NCBI GenBank assembly: GCA_950295325.1
Contig: OX485804.1
Span: 26,412,001 to 26,476,000 of the forward strand
Reading direction: 5' to 3'
From: Polytrichum commune
Taxonomy: Eukaryota; Streptophyta; Polytrichopsida; Polytrichales; Polytrichaceae
Length of the DNA stretch: 64,000 nt
Below, one piece after another: positions 11,317 to 21,198 of the stretch. A model generated the notes under the pieces. It made no database searches. It worked only from the letters and a program-made list of their open reading frames with translations, and was not told where the DNA came from. The position numbers and the translations under genes are program-made. The first letter of the stretch is position 1. Each line of letters starts with the position of its first letter.

Positions 11317-12145
11317 GGTTGGGGCGAGCCAACCCGTACACTGGTTCCTTGGAGGCAAGGGTTTAGGCATCCAACAAGGAACGAATGTAAGGTAGAGGGT
11401 GCTAAAACCAACACCCCACCCAAAACCAACACCTATAAACGCCTCCCCAATCACCAACACTCTACTACCTTGAAGTGTTACCCATGGTGTAGGAGTGTAT
11501 GGGCCCAGAGAGTGACGCTTTTAGGTGCCATTAGTGGCACCACCTCATAGCAACCTCCACTACCTCCATGTAGGGTAGGTAACGGGCTCCACTCTATCTC
11601 GGGTTGGTTTAAAGGTGGGTTTAGGGTGGCTTGTCAATGCCTATTCTAGCCATTCTATACACTGCAAAGGGGGGGGGGGTATTGCCATTCTATTCACAAA
11701 GTCACGGAGATAGGCCCACAAAGCACAAAGAGGGTTGGTACCTGGGATGAATGGTGATGGTTTTGCAAGCGAACTAGGTGGGATCATGGAGGTGGCCATG
11801 TGACTTTGCACACCGTTACTAGTTGGTCTTTGATCTAGCTTGGGTCTAGTACCCAACTATGTTGTGTTGGTTCTAGGCAATGAAGGTGGGGGTCCTCATC
11901 ATATCCAAGGTCGTCATACACAAGACCTATATATTGGTTTAATGAAGCTAATGGTTTTGACTTTGAATATTCATCAAATATCTAATTGAGGCTAAATTTT
12001 TGTTTTCTTTCTTTATACCTATGTTTAGAACAAAGGCTAATATGATTATATAATTTTTATATCAATTATGTAACCATATGCATGTGCAATAGCTTAAAGT
12101 GTTGGTTTTAACACCCTCTACCTTATGGGTTGGTTCGCCCAAATC
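11317..12145. mobile_element. Non-autonomous MULE-like element with 10-bp target duplication
   Basis: The 829-bp element is bounded by identical 10-bp direct repeats AAGATAAGTG at 11307-11316 and 12146-12155. Its termini are inverted: left GGTTGGGGCGAGCCAACCC, right (reverse complement) GATTTGGGCGAACCAACCC, 16 of 19 matching. The terminal repeat extends further as TAAGGTAGAGGGTG followed by AAAACCAACAC, but the left copy carries about 50 extra bp between the two blocks. Target duplications of 8-11 bp with long inverted repeats are the mark of Mutator-like elements. No transposase is present. It ends only 136 bp from the tRNA-Asp locus. Confidence 0.75.
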
Positions 12146-12272
12146 AAGATAAGTGTGGGCTCCCCTTCCTTGATGACGACAAAAGGGTCCATGTAATTGG
12201 AGGTCAAATTCTGGCACTTTCTAAAGCACTTCTCTGCTAAAAAAAGAGGTGTGTAGAAAGTAAATTTGAGAT

Positions 12273-12281
12273 AAAACAAAA
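12273..12281 (-). terminator. Pol III terminator of tRNA-Asp
   Basis: On the minus strand two T4 runs (TTTTGTTTT) lie 11-19 bases after the tRNA 3' end at 12292. Runs of four or more T stop RNA polymerase III. Their presence supports the tRNA having been a real transcription unit rather than a primer-binding site. Confidence 0.6.
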
Positions 12282-12328
12282 GGCCTCCGCTCGCCGCTGC
12301 CGGGGATCGAACCCGGGTCACCCGCGTG

Positions 12329-12348
12329 ACAGGCGGGAATACTTACCA
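12329..12348 (-). repeat. 20-bp target site duplication, 3' copy
   Basis: Positions 12329-12348 are identical over 20 bp to 14228-14247 and derive from the D-loop to anticodon part of tRNA-Asp. The flanking bases differ on both sides, so 20 bp is the full match. Confidence 0.9.
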
Positions 12349-12682
12349 TAAAGACCTCACCGAGGTTAAATTCCGAGTAAAATTACACAGCCCCGAAGGG
12401 TGGGGAGGGCGACCAGCCCAAACCCAAGCCAATCCCCAGGGAGAAGACGAGGGTGGGGAGCCAAGCGGCAAAAAGGGAGAAAAGAAAAAAGCACAAACAA
12501 CATAAACAAGGCAACAAAGAAAAAGGGCGGGGGGACCCAGGCACCCGCCACGGGTCAGTCCTCGCGAGGCCCAGCAGGGCGGGACGCCACGGGCAGGAAG
12601 ACCCAGCACACCCCAAAGGGAGTGTCCACGTCGCGTGCGAGCGGGTAGCAGGAGCCGTGAGCCTCTGCCAGGAGTAACGGCC

Positions 12683-13603
12683 TCAATCGTAAGCATTCAT
12701 GAAGTCGTAATTGCCCGAGTCATCCAAGTCGAAGTTGAAGCGAGCATGGCCTAAGTCTGCCGCCCACCGGTAGACTCCATACATCGCATTGTTAGTAGGA
12801 ACCCCTGTCGCGCGAAACAGAGTAAGGCAATCTTCTTTGGTGAGGATTCGTTGAAGTTGGCCATCGGTGAAGAGTCGGGCCATTTGCCGTTCCGCTCGCA
12901 TACCCAGTAGGAGCTCTTCCACCTCTCTGTTGATTTGTGACTCGGATACTTCGGGTGGAGGGTCTGGGTGACTGGCAATCGGCCCTGCGGAGGAGGTCGA
13001 GGCGCCCTGGGGGCAGGCAAGCTGCGATCTGCGTTGAGCAGCCCTCGCGTGGTATCCCTGGAACAGGGATCTTGGCATAGGCGGTGTGAGTGTGACCCTA
13101 AAGGCCTCGTGTCGAATAGCAGGGTGGGGAAGGGAGGTGGAAAACGAACCTCCGCCGCGGTCATTGAGAGTCGTCGGGGCCACACCCACAGGCGGCGAGT
13201 CATCATTACTGTGTGTGGCGGGCGGTGGGGTCTGATTCGGAAGTGTGTCCTCATCATTTCGAGGTGGGGAGGTACGGTCATCGCCTCTCCTTGTGGTGTA
13301 CGGGCCGAAGCGGCATTTGACCTTTTTTCGGCTGAGGCTTCTCCTGGTTGAAACCCCGTAAGTGCCTCCCTCCAGAGCCCGTTTCTTGTGTTGTTGTCTG
13401 GTGTCTGCCTGGGTGAGAGGTCTGTGGGGCGAGAGGGCTTGAGTACGAGCGTTGTCGATCTCTCTCAGAAGGTCGTCTATCCCATGGGCTTCCGTCTCAT
13501 TGTCATCCCTCCCTTGCCTAGAATTGTGCTCCAACGTGTGGTGGTGTTGGGGGCCGAATTTGCATCGGACTTTCGGTCGGCTTTTGCGATGTGCTCCCGG
13601 CCG
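12683..13603 (-). CDS. Gag-like protein of the tRNA-inserted element, C-terminal part
   Basis: The frame is open from the homopolymer at 13605-13618 down to the stop at 12683, about 305 codons. The protein is hydrophilic and rich in Arg, Pro, Thr and Ser. It has two copies of a KVRCKFGP/KVKCRFGP motif (near 13560 and 13325) and a more ordered C-terminus (EVEELLLGMRAERQMARLF and on to NFDLDDSGNYDFMNAYD). The upstream start is not in this frame: the 14-base C run on the sense strand probably caused a frame change. It looks like an RNA-binding ORF1 or gag, but has no CCHC knuckle and matches no family I know. Confidence 0.45.
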   Translation of the reverse strand, partial: RPGAHRKSRPKVRCKFGPQHHHTLEHNSRQGRDDNETEAHGIDDLLREIDNARTQALSPHRPLTQADTRQQHKKRALEGGTYGVSTRRSLSRKKVKCRFGPYTTRRGDDRTSPPRNDEDTLPNQTPPPATHSNDDSPPVGVAPTTLNDRGGGSFSTSLPHPAIRHEAFRVTLTPPMPRSLFQGYHARAAQRRSQLACPQGASTSSAGPIASHPDPPPEVSESQINREVEELLLGMRAERQMARLFTDGQLQRILTKEDCLTLFRATGVPTNNAMYGVYRWAADLGHARFNFDLDDSGNYDFMNAYD

Positions 13604-13604
13604 C

Positions 13605-13618
13605 GGGGGGGGGGGGGG
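13605..13618. repeat. 14-base G tract inside coding sequence
   Basis: Fourteen consecutive G (C on the sense strand) at the point where the reading frame of the gag-like protein changes. The length may be a genuine slippage mutation or a sequencing error. Confidence 0.9.
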
Positions 13619-13652
13619 TATGGAGCACTGTCTGAAAGGTTTTCCTTCCCGT

Positions 13653-14081
13653 TCAACAGTGTTTGGGAGAAGTCTGGTGTGCTTTGTCGGGGGAAGTCCG
13701 ATTCTTGTGTTGCACTCTGATTGATGTTAATGGAGGTGAGGGGGGTCCTTTCGACCATCGTTTCTGGCTGGGTATGGCTGGGTATGGCGGTTGTGCTACC
13801 CCGGGCGCGGTTGAATCAACTGTCGTTGGCAGGTTGTCTTGTGTGCCATCCCGTTGGGGACTATGTGTGGGTTCCTGGGACCTGCCCCCCTCACCAGAAG
13901 GGCCGGGGTCCTCACGCTGTGTCGTAGAGTTTGGGGCGCCCCTGTGTGTAGGGGGTTGGAAGCTGTTGCCGATTTCCTCTACGAAATCGTGCACGCGCGC
14001 CTGAAAGTCAGGTTGGGCAGTGAATTCGGCCTCTAGATCTGGCGAGGGGGACAGTCGGTGGATTCTGATGGGAGTGGCCAT
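13653..14081 (-). CDS. Gag-like protein of the tRNA-inserted element, N-terminal part
   Basis: An ATG at 14081 opens 142 codons (MATPIRIHRLSPSPDLEAEF) with a Ser/Pro/Thr/Gln-rich, poorly ordered composition. It ends at 13653. Sense appears to continue in the frame of 13758-13477 (TPDFSQTLLNGKENLSDS) and then in the frame of the C-terminal part after the C14 run. The two CDS entries are probably pieces of one protein separated by one or two frameshifts. Function unknown. Confidence 0.4.
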   Translation of the reverse strand: MATPIRIHRLSPSPDLEAEFTAQPDFQARVHDFVEEIGNSFQPPTHRGAPNSTTQREDPGPSGEGGRSQEPTHSPQRDGTQDNLPTTVDSTAPGVAQPPYPAIPSQKRWSKGPPSPPLTSIRVQHKNRTSPDKAHQTSPKHC

Positions 14082-14227
14082 CCATGCTGCTAGATGTTGG
14101 GGGAGAAATTCTTGTGGAGGCGTCAGGTGCCATCGGATTTCTGCGTTCCGGAGCCTTCCAAAAATGTTGGACGCAGTCCAAATTTTCTGAAAGCATGCAA
14201 TCTGCTCCTGCCTTTTCTCCTCGTTCT

Positions 14228-14247
14228 ACAGGCGGGAATACTTACCA
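14228..14247 (-). repeat. 20-bp target site duplication, 5' copy
   Basis: Identical to 12329-12348. On the minus strand it is followed at once by AGAACGAGGAG, the element 5' end. Confidence 0.9.
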
Positions 14248-14349
14248 CTATACTACAACGACACATGGCAGATGCTCATACTGCTTAAGGATATCTATAA
14301 AAAATGATATTGATAATTTGCAACAACAAAGATGTGGCGAAAATCAAAA

Positions 14350-14412
14350 GTATTGGATGTTGCTAGGGAGCAAATCCGGTCACCACTATGACATGTGGTG
14401 GTTCTAACCATT
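14350..14412 (-). pseudogene. Decayed tRNA-like sequence
   Basis: The minus strand reads ATAATGGTTAGAACC, then CACATGTCATAG, then GGTGACCGGATTTGCTCCC. This order matches a box-A-like D arm, an anticodon region and a box-B-like T arm of tRNA-Asp with many substitutions. It starts about 90 bp upstream (in sense) of the split tRNA-Asp. Confidence 0.45.
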
Positions 14413-14935
14413 ATATTTTTACATTCCATTTAGAGAATGGAATTTAAGTCAAATGATGGTTTTCATTCATATTTTCAAGTTTGATAGTGAATATATTGTG
14501 TTGGTTTGAACATAACATTATTCAACCACGTGGGTCGGTTCCATGACCCTTGAATAAGTCAATTATATTATGTCCTTCCCCCCCTCCCTGAACAAAGTAA
14601 GAATATTCGTTTACTATTGGTACATCATGCTAACACTTGAAAATTTGTGTGGAGTTATTCTCCCTGCACTAGTCACAGGAATCGCTATTCATCATGGAAC
14701 TATTCACAAACAACATTGTTCATCCCGGGACTAGTCATAGCAACACTATCACTGAAAATACCAACACTATTTACAACAATCACCTAATAATCACTGTTGC
14801 TCTCTGGAGATATCTCGCTTCGGCCTTCAACCGTGGCCCAATGACCTCATTCAGGCCTCCCATATCCACATTGAGTTCTTCAAACAACACCTAGTCTCTC
14901 AATTCTCCAACACTTCTGCATTTTGTGGAGTGTCT
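14413..14935. repeat. Dispersed repeat D, copy 1
   Basis: About 14515-14720 matches 52055-52270 in the same orientation: TTCAACCACGTGGGTCGG, then AATAAGTCA, then a GTGGAGTTAT block followed by repeated 'ACTATTCATC' phrases. No termini, coding sequence or target duplication were resolved. The remainder of the interval is unassigned. Confidence 0.55.
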
Positions 14936-15160
14936 TTCCTCTTTTTCTCACCACTCCACCTTCATTGTGAACTCACTTCCCACTATACCACAACAACATG
15001 TGGTAGGTGTTGATACTAGGTTAAGGGAATTTATTGTTAATATGTGCATAACTTGCAATAGCAAAAAAGGTGCTAAAAATGAAGAGGATTTGCTATTGAT
15101 GGGGATCAAACCCAATCACCAACATGCTTAGTTGAATGTCTAAACACTATATTTCTTAAG
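14936..15160 (-). pseudogene. Second pair of decayed tRNA-like sequences
   Basis: Minus strand 15006-14985 reads GTTGTTGTGGTATAGTGG, like the tRNA-Asp 5' end, and decays beyond. Minus strand 15155-15078 has TATAGTGTTTAGAC and GGTGATTGGGTTTGATCCCC, like boxes A and B. The spacer between the two parts aligns with the spacer upstream of the split tRNA-Asp (14263-14345), so this is a diverged tandem copy of the same tRNA-spacer-tRNA unit. A further B-box-like block is at about 15455-15490 (minus). Confidence 0.45.
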
Positions 15161-16739
15161 GTTTAATTGTGAATACAAGGTGTTGATCTAAAAACTCAAG
15201 AATAGGAGAATCTTCACTTTAAACTTTTTATAACTCTTGCATTTCGTGTCAATTTTGAGAGTTGAATGTGACAGTCATTGTGATTTGCAGTTGTTAATCA
15301 GGTGAGATAATTTTTAATTTTGAGGGAAGCTAGTATGTGAGCGATGAGCAGTAACTTGTGATTAATGAGCAATAACATGAGATATAAGCTTTCATTTATT
15401 GAATATGTTTCAAGAAATTGAAATAGTTTGGTTATATATGAATTGCAAGGGGACATTTGACACTTGAGAATTGAACCCTGTTACCAAGGAATTCATCCTC
15501 CACACCTTGTCAAGGGGTCTATTATCATGTAATCCACATGGCATTTGTAGATCTAGAAATAAGCCTTGATAAATTATTGCAGCTTGAATGTTAATAAGTG
15601 GGCCTTGAAAATAGCGACAATTACCTACATATATTGAAAGTTCGTAAAATCTATATATTTACAATGTACTAACATCACATCCTAATTATATGTTGGGTTG
15701 CTGAATGCAAGCACATATCTTCTAGAATAACAAAAGTTATTAGTCAAAAACTAAATTTTGCAACAACTAGAGTGTGCTATAAATATACATCTCCTACGTG
15801 TCTAAGTAACAATAGGCTCAATTAAATTGACAGAAAATGATGTTATGTATTACAAATGGGTGCATTTAAATCAAGATCATGCACATAGTACCCCCCCCCC
15901 CCCAATACACACACACACACCCCCCCCCCCCACCCCAAGTAAATGCCTTCTCAAGACATATGTATACCACAACACATATTAGGTGTCCTCCCTAAGAACC
16001 TACCAAGAGCATGTGACCAATTCATTATTTGTAACATAAAGGCCAACTCTTTTGAAAGATTGTGGACACCTTCCTTTGTAGCCCCACTAGAATACAACCG
16101 CCAACATAGAGTGACCTAGTATTATATTTCAACATCCTCTGTTGTATTGTGTACATCTTATCCTAGTAAGATTTTTGTGTTGAAATTACAAAAATTTCAT
16201 GTGTTTTTGCATGATCTAGTTGATGTTGGCAGACACCTAGACAAAAAATTACATCCATGATCTTGCATAGTTATAATGTAAACATTAGATATGTAAAATT
16301 TTCACACTGCAATCCACTTCACATGGGCATTGCCCAACATGAATACCTAAAATTTCACGTAGGGAACATCATTTCTAAGCATTATCTCGTAGCAGATTTT
16401 GTAAATTGTAGTTGGGTTGCGTATCACAACAATCAATCTCTATACTATATATTATTTGCTATTGCACCAATGTATGATATTGTAGTTTTATCTTTCAAAT
16501 GTTGGCCATGATCATATCTCTCAAATGCTCAATTTTTAAACAAGAGCAATCCTTAAGGACCATGATACAAGCAGTCCATAATTCCTATACCCAATGAAAT
16601 GAAACGATTGATCCCCTAAACATGTCAGGGTCAACATCCAAAATTTCTACATGAACATAGTTTTGTTCTCTAGGTGGTACCCAAGGTTTCACTTGGATGT
16701 AATTCTAAAAAATATAAGTCAATTTCCTTTTGAAAATTC
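15161..16739. other. Unassigned AT-rich sequence
   Basis: It contains C tracts at 15891-15903 and 15921-15931 separated by (CA)n. An 84-codon frame at 16257-16511 shows no motif. No gene is supported. Confidence 0.4.
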
Positions 16740-18220
16740 AAAAATTCAAGATTCAGAGCACCCAAAAGTTGGTTTCAAATTTTAACATAATTATTTAAAT
16801 GCTTTACAAATCGCCCTAACAAATCTTTCCAAGAGATTGGAAATGGCATTGAATAAAACCCAAAAGATCTCACCCTAATGTGAAGGATACAATTATCAAC
16901 ATTTTGGTAATTAAACTTGGTTCACCATTTAAGTGAACTTTCTCAGTTTCTTTGCAAATAACCACCACAACACTCCCTATGACTTTGCAAATCACCTTCA
17001 ATAGAATCCAACGAAGCCAAAATTTCCCGATTTGGTGCCGACAACATAAATATTTAAAAAAAATCTAACTTTCAATATGGCTCAAATTTTCTTCTATTTT
17101 CCTCAAATGCTTTATAAATGGTCCTCAAATCTTCATAAGGCTTTCAAAGTGACCTTGAAAAATCTTCAAGAGATTGAAATTTTTACCCTTGGTGCCAAGG
17201 ATACAAATGTCAGCAATTGGTAACTTTTCACTTCCCTCACAATTTTGTTTTCTCAAATGATGTACAAATGGCCCTTGCACTGCTTCCCAGGACTTTCGAA
17301 GTATTTTTGAAAAATTTCCAAAAAAATTAAATGTGTACCCTCAGTGCCGAGGGTACACATACCAACATTTTAGTAAATTTGTATTTCTCTAACAATGTCT
17401 TTCATTTTTCTCAACGGCTTTACAAATGGCCCTTGCATCGTTTTCCAAGGCATTTGAAGTGTTTTTGCAAAAAATCTCCAAAAACTTGAAATCTATACCC
17501 TTGGTTCTGTGCATACAAATACAAATGTTTTGGCAAATTTTTACTTCTCTCACAATTTCTTTCATTTTCCCAAATGGTTTACAAATGGCCCTTACAATCT
17601 TTCCCAGGATCTTCGAAGTGTTTTTTGATAAATCTCCGAAAACTTGAAATTTGCACCTTTCATGTTGAGGTACAGAAATCAAAAAAATTGTGAGTTCTTA
17701 TTTCTCTCCACTGTCTTGTAATGTTCTCAAATGGCGTACAAATGGCCCTCACAATGCTTCCCAAGACTTTCATAGTGTTTTTCAAAATTCTCCAAAAACT
17801 TGAAAGTTTTACCCTCACTGCCAATGGTAAAAATTTTGTAACTTTTTCTTTCTTTCCCAACGTCTTTTAGTTTTCCAAAATGGTGTACAACCCTCCCAGG
17901 GCTTTCAAAATATTTTTGAACAACTTCCAAAAAAATGAAATGTGTACTCTCAATGCCGAGGGTACAACTATAAATATTTTGTGATCTTTATTTCTCTCAA
18001 AATTTATTTTTTATGTTTCTCAAATGCTTTGTAAATGGTGTCCTTAGTGTTTTGTCAGGCTTTGGAAGTTACTTTGGAAAAATGACCAAAAGTTTGACAC
18101 TTGTATCCTCAGTGCCAAGGATTCAAATGTCAAGATTTTGGTCATTTTAGTTTCTTAATTCAAATTTCATTATTCTTCCCAAGTGCTTTGCAAATGATAT
18201 GTTAATGTGGTTTGCCACCC
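16740..18220. repeat. Tandem array of a diverged ~155-bp unit
   Basis: The anchor phrase TTTACAAATGGCCCTTGCA or close variants recurs near 16802, 16953, 17113, 17262, 17420, 17578, 17734, 17881, 18028 and 18186, so spacing is 147-160 bp. Each unit also carries a TTTYGAAGT/TTTTTGAAAA block and a TACCCTYRGTGCCRAGGGTAC block. Units are strongly diverged, so the array is old. The open frames on both strands (for example 17389-17682) arise from the repeat and are not genes. Confidence 0.85.
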
Positions 18221-21198
18221 ATTTGGTTTCCCCTAGATCTCATGCTAACATTCGCCTAGGGCAGTTGTGCACATCCTGCTATGAGCTCCCAATCTGGTAG
18301 CTTCATTGATCAACATGCTATGTTTACGATTTGGCCTCCTCAGGATGGCGTCAACCTTCTAGCACCCCAGATCTAGCCTCCCCCATCTTGACTGACCTTT
18401 TAACGTGTACTTCAACAACCTTTTGATAGGAGCTACTTGTCATGGTACGATATCACTTGGGACTCACATATTATCATTTCTTCCACTCCCCATAAGCAAT
18501 ATCTTGGGCAAGTCCCTAGATCCATTGTTGGCTCTTTAAGACCACCACAAGTTCCAAACCTCCCCTCCCTTTCACTAAGGCTTACAGGCATATACAAATT
18601 CAACAACCATAATAATCCTTGGGGGTCTATACACAATGCTTCAAACACACGTACAAACTTCTTAGCCTACTGCTTCCCAACTTTTCTAAGCTTAGCAACC
18701 CCACTTTTTGGCTCCTCTTCTCCTTTATATTTCAAAAAACCTTCATCACCCCGGATCTAGCCTCCCCCATCTTGGCTCCTCTTCTCCTTTCTCACTTTTG
18801 TGCCCCTCGTATTGACACCAAATTGCAGAGAAATGGAATTTCAAGCAACTTGCTTGGATTGAACCGCCATTTGAGCACTTCCAGGATGCAAATTAGTCAC
18901 TGCTCATTTGTTACAATCTACTCACTGCTCATTCGTCGCACTCTAATGATACAAGAAGCAACTGATCTCCAATATTGTTGTACATACAAATAAACAAGGT
19001 TAGAAGGAATGGCAGCACATTCGATATGGCTTTCATCCTTTGTGGTTGGATTGACAGCAAAGCTTTGGTGATGACCCTGTTTTATATACATTAGCTGATG
19101 CATACGAATTAGTGACCATAGCTACCCTACCTGCAGGCAAGTAAGAATCATCATGGAAGTTGAAGAGGCATCAGTAAGTATTCTGCCTGATGAGCTTCAC
19201 AATGAGTTCTCAGAAACTGGCAAGGCATAGTAAAATACAGCGAAATCTGCACAAAATGTGATTGAAGCACAAGGAATAGCAGCCTGCACTTGATTTAAGC
19301 AGCACCAGATTCATTCTGCAAGACAAGGAATACACGAGGAATGATACACAAGGAATGTGGAAAGAGGCTTCGAGCAGACTAACGCGATTGAGAAGCCAAG
19401 TACCTCAACGACAATAACAGTAACACATAATCACCAACCTCTAGATTCATGCATCAACATTGATATCACATTGATTCTTAGCATCAACCAACAACATTGA
19501 GTCAATGCCTACGAAACAGAGTTACATTTCCAATCCCTTGTTCGAGTATGTTATCCTAGGAAGACCTAAAAAGCATAATTATGGGTTAAATCTACGTTGA
19601 CAGAGTCAGTCGCTAATTGTTGAGTTAGCACTGAAAGGATATTACACCCCACTTGGATGTGTATGAAGATCGGGTGAACATGAAACAGTGGTCTCGCATT
19701 TTGAGACGATGTTCCGAGAAACTTGAGCACATAATTGGTGAGTTACAACAATGCACTCACAAAGAATTTGTAGTGACGTGTCTCTTGCATCTCGCTCAAG
19801 CTCGCCCTCAGTAAACACAGCTAGTAGATACAATCACCATGTTCTTCGGTGCATCTACTCCACTAATCAGATACCAGGTGTTTGACTACTTTGAGCACAA
19901 ACCAGTTCCGCAGAGCTCAGACGCTTCCTCAGCGTAAGAGCGTCTCCTGCACTCAACATTAGTTCCAGAAGGAACACAGAGCAAAAGAAATAAGTGTTTT
20001 AACAGCTCCATGCATTGTGTAGACTTCATTACAAATTGCAGGAGTCATATGGTGGACCAATTGATTCCAAATTTACAGCATACAGAATAATAAATACAAC
20101 TGACAGAACATCTCCTTTAAGAAAGATATCCAGCTCCAATACGATCATGAGGCAACTTATGAAGAGATAAAGTCTCTGATTAAGGGATGGCAATTGAGAC
20201 AGAACTGTTACTTTGCTAAAGTAACTAGATATTATTCCCCCCTGGGGAGTCTTTGCAAAAACAATTTGCTAAAATCCAACACACAACATCAAGGTGATTA
20301 GATAGATAATCAAGGATATCGGAGGAGTACCTGGCTGCTGTGAAACAGCCCTATTGAGATGGCAAAAGTAAGCATTAACTAATAATCGTATAGGAGGTCT
20401 AGCAATACTATCATCTTTCACGTTTTGCAACAAACATTTATGGTCTTCATATGATTGGTCCTTCAAACTATTCTTATTTTCGTTCAATAGTGCAGGTTTG
20501 CATAAATTGCATGACATTTTCCATAGTCATTGTGGCTCAAGAACAGAATTGAGGGATTTCAGATGTAAAGGAGAAACAAAAGGAGTCAAGTTTGTGGATG
20601 CTATGCAATAGATGTTAGTTCATGTTCGTGTCACTCATATGAACATGAACATCTGTGCCAGGATACCTAGTATCAAACTAGATGTTGGCAGTTCAACACA
20701 CATCATGATGGTCAAGGTGGAATGAAAAGTAGCATATTCGCATATCAACAACTTTGGTAAAGGTTTTACACCTTACAGGAACACAAAATCAGGTTACATG
20801 CATACTTGCCATAGCCTGAAACCAAGGTTGCTTGCACAGGAAGGCTTTGAAGTCTGCAGCCTCAAGCGTGTCAAATTGTACTGCACTGAAATCTTCCAGA
20901 CAGTCAAGTAGAGGAATATGACATTTTTTTCACCACCACATTCCAAGTCTAAGAACAGGCCGCCTCTGCTAACTCACTAAGCTCTCTTCTTCCTGTTAAT
21001 GTACAACCTGAGAACTGACTAGCCTCTGGCACAGAAATGAATGTACTTATGTACATAAAGAATTAGTCTACAGGAACCAGATATCTTCTTCTGATCATTC
21101 AAGGATGAATCTGGCTGTGCTCTACCTACACCCAAGTTTCGTCAGACACTACCTAAATTCAGATAAAATAAACAAAAACTTTTGCTATTGCATCTATC
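18221..21198. other. Repeat-poor region downstream of the MYB gene
   Basis: Apart from a short duplicated phrase (GATCTAGCCTCCCCCATCTT at about 18370 and 18756) I see no repeats. The part just below 21199 is downstream of the MYB stop codon and probably holds its 3' untranslated region. Short frames have no motif. Confidence 0.4.

Larger units (their letters stand above)
12349..14227 (-). mobile_element. 1.88-kb gag-like element inserted in tRNA-Asp
   Basis: The 1879-bp insert lies between two exact 20-bp copies of tRNA sequence. It is GC-rich compared with its flanks and its open frames run on the minus strand, the same strand as the tRNA. It has no terminal inverted repeats, no visible long terminal repeats and no poly(A) tail. 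Near its 3' end (about 12390-12400, minus) is a CCC-TTCG-GGG tetraloop hairpin, followed by a terminal GGTCTTTA. A duplication of this length points to target-primed reverse transcription (LINE or LINE-dependent) rather than a DNA transposon. There is no reverse transcriptase inside, so it is non-autonomous or internally deleted. I do not recognise the family. Confidence 0.7.
12292..14262 (-). pseudogene. tRNA-Asp(GTC) gene split at the anticodon by an insertion
   Basis: The 5' half lies at 14262-14228 (minus strand, GTCGTTGTAGTATAGTGG and on to the anticodon stem) and the 3' half at 12328-12292 (CACGCGGGTGACCCGGG then TTCGATCCCCGG). Joined at the duplication they make exactly 72 nt with a seven-pair acceptor stem (two G-U), discriminator G, box A and B promoters and anticodon GTC. 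The break falls inside the anticodon: G34 and U35 are before, C36 after. The genomic TGG that a retroviral primer-binding site would need is absent next to the 3' end. The gene cannot yield a normal tRNA unless the insert were removed. Confidence 0.9.

Noticed and set aside
12292-12348. tRNA-Asp-complementary stretch as the primer-binding site of an LTR retrotransposon
   Set aside because: The match continues past 18 nt through the whole 3' half of the gene, lacks the TGG that copies the CCA end, and the missing 5' half is found beyond a target duplication. This is a split gene.
17389-17682. 97-codon minus frame as a gene
   Set aside because: It is a reading of the 155-bp tandem repeat; the same peptide recurs in the next unit with stops.
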